Below are positions 1 through 4,490 of a DNA stretch of 6,008 nucleotides, in pieces (within the stretch, counting starts at the first letter, position 1; each line of letters begins with the position of its first letter). Source of the stretch: Hyphomicrobiales bacterium (GTDB lineage Bacteria; Pseudomonadota; Alphaproteobacteria; Rhizobiales; Devosiaceae); the NCBI GenBank assembly GCA_015487515.1, contig WFPQ01000343.1, positions 1-6,008 on the forward strand. Direction: 5' to 3'. A model generated the notes under the pieces. It saw only the letters and a program-made list of their open reading frames with translations, did no database searches and was not told the origin of the DNA. Made by a program: the position numbers and the translations under genes.

Positions 1-57
1 GCCCCGGCCTGGCTGCTCGAGGTGATCAATACCACTACTGCAAGCATGGGGTTCTGA
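1..57 (+). CDS. nuoM: NADH-quinone oxidoreductase subunit M, C-terminal end (partial)
   Basis: The window opens inside a reading frame that gives 18 residues (APAWLLEVINTTTASMGF) before a TGA at 55-57. NuoM is the antiporter-like membrane subunit of complex I normally encoded just before nuoN, and its C-terminus usually ends in a short tail after the last helix. The identification rests mainly on position: the stop overlaps the nuoN start by one base (TGATG), the tight junction typical of translationally coupled nuo genes. The fragment is too short to identify by sequence alone. Confidence 0.85.
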   Translation, partial: APAWLLEVINTTTASMGF

Positions 58-1427
58 TGGCTCGCGATCTTTCATTCCTGTTGCCGGAACTGATCCTGAT
101 GATCAGCATTACCCTGATGCTGTTTGCCGAAATGGTGCGGTTTTCAAGGCTGGTCCTGGTCATCGGGCTGGCCGGGATGGGGCTGGCCACGTGGCAGAGT
201 GTGCTGCTGCTGGGGCTCGATACGGTGGTATTTGGCGGCACCTACCGCATAAACCAGCTTGCGGTCTGGTCCAAGATCATATTGCTGCCGGCCACCGCCC
301 TTTGCATGCTGGTGGCACGGGGCGAACTGGCCGGAAGGTTTCGCGAGGGCAGCGTCTACAGCCTGATGGTCCTGGTCAGCATCGGGGCGCTGATGCTTTC
401 GGGCAGCGGCGATATCATGCTGATAGTGCTGGGAGTGGTGCTGACCGGGCTGGGATCGTTTGCCCTGGTTGCCTATCCGGCCGATGATGCGGCCACCGAG
501 GCCTCGATGAAATTCCTGGTTTATGGTTCGGTGGCCGGATCCATAATGATTTACGGGCTTACCTTCTGGTATGCGGGGGCCGGCTCCACCCTGTTCAGCG
601 ACCTGGCAGCCATGGAAGCCAGCCCGTTGCTGGCGGCGGCGGGACTGCTGGCCCTGCTGGTGGGGCTTGGATACAAGGCCTCATTGGTGCCGTTTCACTT
701 CTGGGCTCCCGATGCCTATGACGGGGCCCCGGTTTCGGTGGCGGCCTACATGTCGGTGGTTACCAAGCTGGCAGCCATATTTGCCCTGGCCCAGGTGGTG
801 GCCGATCTTCCCGTTGCAACCGGCTGGCAATGGGCCGTTGCGGTGTTGGCCGCCCTGAGCATGACCTATGGCTATCTCACGGCGCTGGTGCAGAACAACC
901 TGGTACGCCTGCTGGCCTACTCCTCTATTGCCCAGTCGGGATATTTCCTGTTGGGAATACTGGCAATGGGCAATAGCGGCCTGGCCACGGATTCCCTGGT
1001 GATCTTTGGTGCTGCCTATGCGGCGATGAATATCGGAGCATTTGCAATCGTGCTCCTGGCCGGGCGGGACCTGGACAGGATCAGGGGGCTTGGGCGCAGT
1101 TCCGTCATGCTTGGGGTGGCCATGGTGGTGTTTTTGCTGTCGCTGGCCGGTATTCCGCCCCTGTTCGGATTTTTCGGCAAGGCCCTGCTGTTCGGGGCGG
1201 CGATCGATGTGGGTTTTCTGTGGCTTGTGATAATCGCCATCATCAATTCGGTGCTGTCGCTGGCGGTATATCTGCGGGTGATAGTGGCCATGTATGGTCC
1301 ACAACAGCATGAAGGGGCCAAGGTTGCTTCCGGCTGGCCGGTTGCCCTGACCTGGATTTCGACCATGCTCATGACCCTGCTGCTTGGCCTTTTCATCCAG
1401 TTTCTGACCAGCGGCACCCTTGCCTGA
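57..1427 (+). CDS. nuoN: NADH-quinone oxidoreductase subunit N (complex I membrane arm)
   Basis: NuoN is one of three antiporter-like subunits (L, M, N) of the complex I membrane arm, which pumps protons as NADH is oxidised by quinone. The 456-residue product is hydrophobic throughout, in keeping with about 14 membrane helices. Family hallmarks are visible: GYKASLVPFHFWAPDAYDGAP (residues 205-225) with the helix-7 lysine K207, helix-8 K237 in SVVTKLAA, QNNLVRLLAYSSIAQSGY (279-296), and SLAGIPPLFGFFGK (362-375) with helix-12 K375. K152 in EASMKF matches the lysine after helix 5. By hand alignment with E. coli NuoN, the conserved helix-5 glutamate (LGxEL) is Val128 here. The protein is somewhat shorter than the usual 475-485 residues. 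The start overlaps the nuoM stop, so translation is probably coupled. It appears to be the last gene of the nuo operon. Confidence 0.97.
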   Translation: MARDLSFLLPELILMISITLMLFAEMVRFSRLVLVIGLAGMGLATWQSVLLLGLDTVVFGGTYRINQLAVWSKIILLPATALCMLVARGELAGRFREGSVYSLMVLVSIGALMLSGSGDIMLIVLGVVLTGLGSFALVAYPADDAATEASMKFLVYGSVAGSIMIYGLTFWYAGAGSTLFSDLAAMEASPLLAAAGLLALLVGLGYKASLVPFHFWAPDAYDGAPVSVAAYMSVVTKLAAIFALAQVVADLPVATGWQWAVAVLAALSMTYGYLTALVQNNLVRLLAYSSIAQSGYFLLGILAMGNSGLATDSLVIFGAAYAAMNIGAFAIVLLAGRDLDRIRGLGRSSVMLGVAMVVFLLSLAGIPPLFGFFGKALLFGAAIDVGFLWLVIIAIINSVLSLAVYLRVIVAMYGPQQHEGAKVASGWPVALTWISTMLMTLLLGLFIQFLTSGTLA

Positions 1428-1701
1428 GCCAATCAGGCCCCATGGATGCTTGAAAGGCAAGCCCGGCAAACCTGGCCCTGTGGGCAGCAATGTCCGCTGG
1501 TATAAGTACCGATGGCATCAAGGGATGGCCTTGAAAACATCCGCCTGGGTCTTGTGCCCTGTTAGAGCCCCATTTCGGGCCAGTTTTCTGAGTAGATTTG
1601 CCGCAGTTGAGCCGGAGGTGTCATGTTTTTTTGAAACCGCTGGCTTTATCCGCCAGGCGGGGGCTTTCATCCAGGGCCAGGATTGATGGCCGGCATTTTG
1701 A
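1428..1701. other. Intergenic gap between nuoN and the cell-wall hydrolase gene
   Basis: No convincing gene lies in these 274 bases. A plus-strand frame open across 1420-1686 has an unremarkable, uncharacteristic translation and no good ribosome site at its start. A 5-bp hairpin (GCTTG/CAAGC, 1448-1462) follows nuoN but has no T-run, so no clear intrinsic terminator for the nuo operon is seen. A strong Shine-Dalgarno-like GGAGGTG at 1614-1620 is followed by ATG at 1623, but that frame stops after three codons (ATG TTT TTT TGA). An imperfect stem-loop occupies 1637-1660 (CCG+CTGGC / GCCAG+CGG with one bulged G). Confidence 0.5.
1498..1506 (+). promoter_or_regulatory. Possible extended -10 promoter for the cell-wall hydrolase gene
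   Basis: TGGTATAAG matches an extended -10 (TGn plus a 5/6 match to TATAAT). No good -35 lies 16-18 bases upstream. It would give a leader of about 190 bases before the hydrolase start. Weak, sequence-only prediction. Confidence 0.22.
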
Positions 1702-2271
1702 ATGGGACGTGGAATGAACTCAAGGATTTTTTCTGCCCTGACGGCTGGAGCCCTGGTTTTTCTGCTGTCAGGCTGTTCCGGGGTGTTGCCCGAGGGTTTC
1801 AGGCTGGAAAATCCCTTTGTCATTCCCCCTCCCGTGGCGGATTCTGTTCCGGCAGAAAAAGAGGAAACTCCCCTGCCCCCGGTAATCGCAGCCTTTGAAA
1901 ACCGGCAGAAGGAATGTCTGGTGCGGGCCATGTATTTTGAATCGAACCGTTCTTCTGCTGAAGGCATGCTGGCTGTGGGCACCGTTGTCATGAACCGGGT
2001 GGAAAGTGAAAAATTCAGCAATTCCATCTGCGGGGTGGTTGGTGCCCCGCGCCAGTTTGCCCCGGGCATCCTGTCCCGTCCGATGCTGGAACGGGCTCCG
2101 GTGGCCCTGGCCAGTTCGGTGGCTGACAGGATACTGGCCGGCGAACGCCATCCCGGAGTGGGGCCGGCCATGTTTTTTCACCAGGCCGGGCTGAGCTTTC
2201 CTTACCGGAACATGCAATATGTGCTGGAGGCCGGTGGCAATGCCTTTTACATCAAGACCAGCCGCCACTAG
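1702..2271 (+). CDS. Predicted lipoprotein cell-wall hydrolase, SleB/Hydrolase_2 family
   Basis: This predicted envelope murein hydrolase should cleave the peptidoglycan glycan strand in the manner of SleB/CwlJ enzymes. Residues 5-25 form a lipoprotein signal peptide: MNSRIF, a hydrophobic core, then the lipobox LSGC with Cys25 as the lipidation site. A proline- and acid-rich linker (about 40-62) precedes a Hydrolase_2-like domain (about 68-187). Recognisable blocks are ECLVRAMYFESNRSSAEG (71-88), containing the expected catalytic glutamate E80, then AVGTVVMNRVES, PRQFAPGIL and a C-terminal AMFFHQAGLSFPYRNMQYV...GGNAFY. ATG 1702 directly follows an in-frame stop. A second ATG at 1714 has GGGA six bases upstream and gives a cleaner signal peptide, so 1714 may be the true start. 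The gene appears monocistronic. The name sleB is avoided because this is not a spore-former context. Confidence 0.9.
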   Translation: MGRGMNSRIFSALTAGALVFLLSGCSGVLPEGFRLENPFVIPPPVADSVPAEKEETPLPPVIAAFENRQKECLVRAMYFESNRSSAEGMLAVGTVVMNRVESEKFSNSICGVVGAPRQFAPGILSRPMLERAPVALASSVADRILAGERHPGVGPAMFFHQAGLSFPYRNMQYVLEAGGNAFYIKTSRH

Positions 2272-2280
2272 CGGCCTTTT
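2261..2280 (+). terminator. Intrinsic terminator of the cell-wall hydrolase gene
   Basis: A perfect 5-bp GC stem GCCGC/GCGGC (2261-2265 and 2271-2275) with loop CACTA is followed by CTTTT, with a further T6 run about a dozen bases on. The stem overlaps the stop codon of the hydrolase gene. The opposite strand lacks a T-run after the stem, so it serves the plus strand only and protects the convergent helicase gene from read-through. Confidence 0.55.
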
Positions 2281-2294
2281 GCAGTTGTTTTTTG

Positions 2295-3413
2295 CTATTG
2301 CACTACGGTTATGGTTTCTGCGGCCCGGGTCAGGCCCGTATACAGCCAGCGGGCCGCGGTTTCCCTGAAGACGAAACTCTCGTCAAACAGGTAGACATGG
2401 TCCCACTGGCTGCCCTGGGCCTTGTGCACGGTCAGGCAGTAACCAAAGGTGAATTCGTCAAGGCCCCGCCTTTCCGGCCAGCTCAGTTCCGATTCCCGGC
2501 CGGAGAAAAATGCCTTGTGGGTGATGACGCTGACCTGCCTCCCACCCCCGTCCTCGGGCACCAGGTCCAGTTTTATCCTGCCCTTGTTCTTTCGCTTTAC
2601 TCCGCTTGTCAGCCACATCTGCCCGTTCAGCAGGCGCCGCCTGGCATTGTTGCGCAGGCATACCAGTCTTTCGCCGACCGTTGGCATCTGGTGGGGAAGT
2701 TTCTTCAGTTCGCGCAGGCGGTTGTTGTAGTTAAGGCGGGTCAGATTGCGCCCCACCAGTACCTGGTCCGATGCCATCACTTCGTCCTGGTCCACCTGAT
2801 TTTTGGCGATGACCTTTGATTCTCCGTAGCGCCCGCGCTCCAGGTACCCTCCCTCTCGCACATCCATGGACATGCGGATGATCGGGTTTCCCCGGGCCTG
2901 GCGATGAATGTCGGTCAGCATGATATCGGGTTCTTCGGCCATGAAATAGCCGCCGCCCCTTACCGGGGGCAGTTGAAACGGATCCCCCAGCACCAGAACC
3001 TTGGTGCCGAATGAAAGCAGGTCCATGGCAAGTTCCCCATCGACCATGGAAACCTCGTCGATGACTATCAGGTCCGCATCAGCGGCCGGGCTTTCCTCGT
3101 CCAGCCTGAAACGCGGTTCTCCATCCGTGTCTGAAACCATGGTATAGATCAGCGAATGAATGGTGGTTGCTCCCTTGCAGCCGCGCTTGCGCATTACCAG
3201 TGCCGCCTTGCCTGTAAAGGCGGCATATCTGACCGATTCAAGGTCTGCGGCCAGGTGGCGGGCCAGGGTCGATTTGCCGGTTCCCGCCCATCCGAACAGG
3301 CGAAAAACCTGCGCTCCGCCGGGGTCTTTCAGCCAGTCCGAAACAGCCTTCAGGGCCTTCTCCTGCTGCCGGGTCCATTTTACCATGTCAAAGTCTTCAG
3401 CATCTTGAGTCAT
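2295..3413 (-). CDS. Compact ATP-dependent RecD/Dda-like SF1B DNA helicase
   Basis: This is a predicted 5'-3' superfamily 1B helicase of the RecD/RecD2/Dda type, which would unwind DNA using ATP in the cytoplasm. All core motifs are present in order: Walker A GWAGTGKST (41-49), motif Ia FTGKAALVM (66-74), TTIHSLIY (83-90), Walker B LIVIDEVSMV (115-124), motif III VLGDPFQLPPV (141-151), IHRQARGNP (169-177), motif V LTVHKAQGSQWDHV (327-340) and motif VI YTGLTRA (358-364). At 372 residues it is only the motor, much shorter than RecD or RecD2 and nearer T4 Dda (about 440), with no visible extra N-terminal or nuclease domain. No recB or recC lies nearby, so it is not a RecBCD subunit by context. 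A second in-frame ATG at 3386 (MVKWTRQQ) may be the real start, because no clear ribosome site precedes 3413. Confidence 0.95.
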   Translation of the reverse strand: MTQDAEDFDMVKWTRQQEKALKAVSDWLKDPGGAQVFRLFGWAGTGKSTLARHLAADLESVRYAAFTGKAALVMRKRGCKGATTIHSLIYTMVSDTDGEPRFRLDEESPAADADLIVIDEVSMVDGELAMDLLSFGTKVLVLGDPFQLPPVRGGGYFMAEEPDIMLTDIHRQARGNPIIRMSMDVREGGYLERGRYGESKVIAKNQVDQDEVMASDQVLVGRNLTRLNYNNRLRELKKLPHQMPTVGERLVCLRNNARRRLLNGQMWLTSGVKRKNKGRIKLDLVPEDGGGRQVSVITHKAFFSGRESELSWPERRGLDEFTFGYCLTVHKAQGSQWDHVYLFDESFVFRETAARWLYTGLTRAAETITVVQ

Positions 3414-3416
3414 AAA

Positions 3417-3429
3417 AACCGTACCGGTT
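3417..3429. repeat. Short inverted repeat beside the helicase start codon
   Basis: AACCG-TAC-CGGTT, a 5-bp inverted repeat with a 3-base centre, ends three bases upstream of the helicase ATG at 3413. In the mRNA it would be a tiny hairpin where a ribosome site should be; in DNA it could be a small operator. It may also be chance. Confidence 0.3.
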
Positions 3430-3454
3430 CACCATCTGGCCACAGACCAGTGAC

Positions 3455-3484
3455 TTGGGCAGGGCAATGTGCATTAGTTATATC
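3455..3484 (+). promoter_or_regulatory. Possible promoter for the DUF1176-like gene
   Basis: TTGGGC (3455-3460) and TATATC (3479-3484) are separated by 18 bases and lie 25 bases upstream of the start codon at 3509. Both hexamers match consensus at four of six positions, so this is a modest prediction. It overlaps the candidate -10 element of the divergent helicase promoter. Confidence 0.3.
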
Positions 3485-3485
3485 A
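3477..3485 (-). promoter_or_regulatory. Possible extended -10 promoter for the helicase gene
   Basis: Read on the minus strand this is TGATATAAC: a TGn extension plus a 5/6 match to TATAAT. The -35 position (TCATCA, 17-base spacer) is poor, as often accepted for extended -10 promoters. Transcription would start near 3470, leaving a leader of about 57 bases before the ATG at 3413. Confidence 0.35.
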
Positions 3486-3495
3486 GCTATTACAC

Positions 3496-3503
3496 GAGGT
3501 GAT
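3496..3503 (+). promoter_or_regulatory. Strong ribosome binding site of the DUF1176-like gene
   Basis: GAGGTGAT is complementary to the 3' end of 16S rRNA over eight bases and sits five bases before ATG 3509. It fixes the start choice and is the strongest ribosome site in front of any gene in the window. Confidence 0.75.
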
Positions 3504-3508
3504 GAAAA

Positions 3509-4180
3509 ATGCGCGGGAAATATCTGAAAATCGCAACCCTGGCCCTGGGAATTTCCGGGGCCGGGCTGGCTGGGCCGGCCCTTGCAAATGGCGATGATAT
3601 CTACAGGGCCGTGCAGGAACAATTCAAGTTTGCCTACGGGGAGATTTGTGAAACCGGCAGGGATGGACAGGCTGACGGACAGTATGATGGACAGGCCGGG
3701 GCTCTGGCCGAACCTCAGGTCATAAATCTGAAATATGCCTCTCCGTTTCAAAAGGATGGCTCCCTGCAAAACGACTTTGTCCTGTTCATCTTCCCCTGCT
3801 TTTACGGGGCCTATAATTTCAGTTCGGTATTTTACCGCTTTGACATGGCAAATGACGGCATTTCCCAGTTGCATTTCGCAGTGCCCGAATATGAATTCGA
3901 ATATCTGGATGCCAGCAATGAAAGGACCGGCCCCATAAGGCTGACCGGCTTTGGCACCAGCAATGTTCTGACCAACCCGTATTTCGATGAAAAGACCAAC
4001 TCGCTCAATTCCTTTGCCAGGTGGCGCGGCCTGGCCGATGCTTCTTCGAGCGGACGCTGGCAGTTTGAAAACGGTAAATTCGTGCTAAGGTCGTTCGATG
4101 TGGATGCAACCTATGACGGGATGATAAATCCGGTCCGGATTTTCGGAAAAGGCAGGCCGGCGCCAGGGGAACAGGACTGA
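3509..4180 (+). CDS. Secreted DUF1176-like protein of unknown function
   Basis: The 223-residue product begins with a Sec signal peptide (charged MRGKYLK, hydrophobic core, cleavage likely after ALA at residue 26), so it should act in the periplasm or outside the cell. The C-terminal half resembles DUF1176 proteins: FPCFYGAYNFSSVFYRF (95-111), then LTNPYFDEKTNSLNSFARWR (154-173) and GRWQFENGKFVLRS (182-195). The cysteine I would expect in the GRGLGDC-like motif is absent (RGLADASS), as is a later one; only Cys47 and Cys97 are visible in the mature part. Members of this family are usually longer (about 330-380 residues), so this may be a reduced or diverged form. Residues 52-63 hold three DGQx repeats. 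Family assignment was made by eye and is moderately secure; no biochemical role is claimed. It is divergent from the helicase gene and probably monocistronic. Confidence 0.85.
   Translation: MRGKYLKIATLALGISGAGLAGPALANGDDIYRAVQEQFKFAYGEICETGRDGQADGQYDGQAGALAEPQVINLKYASPFQKDGSLQNDFVLFIFPCFYGAYNFSSVFYRFDMANDGISQLHFAVPEYEFEYLDASNERTGPIRLTGFGTSNVLTNPYFDEKTNSLNSFARWRGLADASSSGRWQFENGKFVLRSFDVDATYDGMINPVRIFGKGRPAPGEQD
3662..3697 (+). repeat. Three tandem 12-bp in-frame repeats (DGQA-DGQY-DGQA)
   Basis: GATGGACAGGCT, GACGGACAGTAT and GATGGACAGGCC follow one another in frame, encoding residues 52-63 of the DUF1176-like protein. The unit is four codons, so copy-number change would keep the frame. The segment is hydrophilic and glycine-rich, probably a flexible linker between the mature N-terminus and the folded domain. 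Confidence 0.8.
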
Positions 4181-4211
4181 TTCTTGACCCTGTGACAAAG
4201 CGGAGAATTTT

Positions 4212-4251
4212 GAAAGAAAACGGGCCGCGTTGCAAAAATGCACCGCGACCC
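4212..4251 (-). terminator. Candidate intrinsic terminator on the minus strand
   Basis: Read on the minus strand, a 13-position stem (11 Watson-Crick pairs, one G-U, one G-A) with a TTTT loop is followed by GTTTTCTTTC. This has the form of a Rho-independent terminator. The only thing it could terminate within this gap is a short minus-strand transcript starting in front of amn, because no minus-strand protein gene lies upstream. Confidence 0.45.
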
Positions 4252-4315
4252 TTGAAGAACCCACCGGTTGCACTGTTGAGGTTAGGGGGACCACAACCGG
4301 CGATTCACTGGCTCC

Positions 4316-4346
4316 AAGCATGCATGGGACGAATGCCGCTTTTTTC
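4316..4346 (+). terminator. Candidate intrinsic terminator of the DUF1176-like gene
   Basis: AAGC (4316-4319) pairs with GCTT (4338-4341) and GCAT (4322-4325) with ATGC (4333-4336) around a 7-base loop, with a small internal loop between them. A run of six T residues at 4340-4345 follows. The stem is modest and lies about 135 bases after the stop codon, so it may instead be part of the fold-back structure. Confidence 0.4.
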
Positions 4347-4405
4347 AGAACCTGCGTTTCATATAGGTATTAATTCTGGCAATATAAGACCCTTTCACCA
4401 TTCCG

Positions 4406-4414
4406 TGATATAAT
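4406..4414 (+). promoter_or_regulatory. Extended -10 promoter of amn
   Basis: TGATATAAT combines a TGn extension with a perfect TATAAT (4409-4414). No good -35 is seen 16-18 bases upstream, which extended -10 promoters tolerate. Transcription would begin near 4421, about 38 bases before the amn ATG. No recognisable operator was seen next to it. Confidence 0.6.
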
Positions 4415-4433
4415 CCGCCTAACAAGGGATTTG

Positions 4434-4490
4434 ATGAAAATCGAAAGACAAGAGCCAAATGAGCCTGATAACTCCGCCAGCATTGCCTGA
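4434..4490 (+). CDS. Possible 18-codon upstream ORF overlapping the amn start
   Basis: ATG 4434 opens a frame encoding MKIERQEPNEPDNSASIA and ends with TGA at 4488-4490, 32 bases inside amn in a different frame. It has a better ribosome site (AGGGA, 4425-4429, four bases before the ATG) than amn itself, and it is the first start codon after the predicted promoter at 4406-4414. It may couple or limit amn translation. The peptide resembles nothing I know. It may equally be chance; no codon evidence can be drawn from so short a frame. Confidence 0.3.
   Translation: MKIERQEPNEPDNSASIA

Larger units (their letters stand above)
4212..4346 (-). ncRNA. Fold-back region with complementary ends; possible small RNA
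   Basis: The ends are complementary: GAAAGAAAACGG (4212-4223) against CCGCTTTTTTC (4336-4346). Inside lie a 13-bp hairpin with two mismatches and an AAAA loop (4222-4251), and a rod made of CTTGAAG/CTCCAAG (4251-4257 with 4312-4318) enclosing CCGGTTG/CAACCGG (4264-4270 with 4294-4300). No protein gene is supported here. Strand is uncertain. Two plus-strand A-C type mismatches (4225/4248 and 4255/4314) become G-U pairs on the minus strand, and the minus strand has a T-rich run after the 13-bp hairpin; one pair in the outer arms favours plus. A minus-strand RNA would start near 4353-4375 and be about 140-165 nt. The rod shape is loosely reminiscent of 6S RNA, but I could not confirm a family. 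A mobile repeat with inverted ends is the main alternative. Confidence 0.35.

Noticed and set aside
681..1490. Minus-strand open frame (269 codons) opposite nuoN
   Set aside because: It overlaps nuoN, and its hydrophilic Gly-, His- and Gln-rich translation is the complement of a membrane protein's Leu/Ala/Val codons.
1637..1660. Stem-loop as a terminator
   Set aside because: No T-run follows the stem on the plus strand, and only TTTC follows on the minus strand.
1420..1686. Plus-strand frame of 88 codons after nuoN
   Set aside because: Its start overlaps the nuoN end without a ribosome site, and the composition (scattered Pro, Gly, Trp, Cys) looks non-coding.
1518..2171. Minus-strand open frame opposite the cell-wall hydrolase
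   Set aside because: The plus strand carries a lipobox and the Hydrolase_2 motifs. The antisense translation is low-complexity and matches no family I know.
2292..2819. Plus-strand open frame (175 codons) opposite the helicase
   Set aside because: The minus strand encodes a complete set of SF1 helicase motifs. The plus frame has no recognisable domain and no ribosome site.
4252..4346. Known structured RNA such as tmRNA, SRP RNA or a riboswitch
   Set aside because: I looked for the SRP GGAAGGAAGCAG-type loop and the tRNA-like ends of tmRNA and did not find them. No riboswitch core was recognised. Only a general structured-RNA call is justified.
4192..4413. Plus-strand frame of 73 codons upstream of amn
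   Set aside because: It runs through the fold-back structures and the amn promoter, has no clear ribosome site, and its translation resembles no protein.
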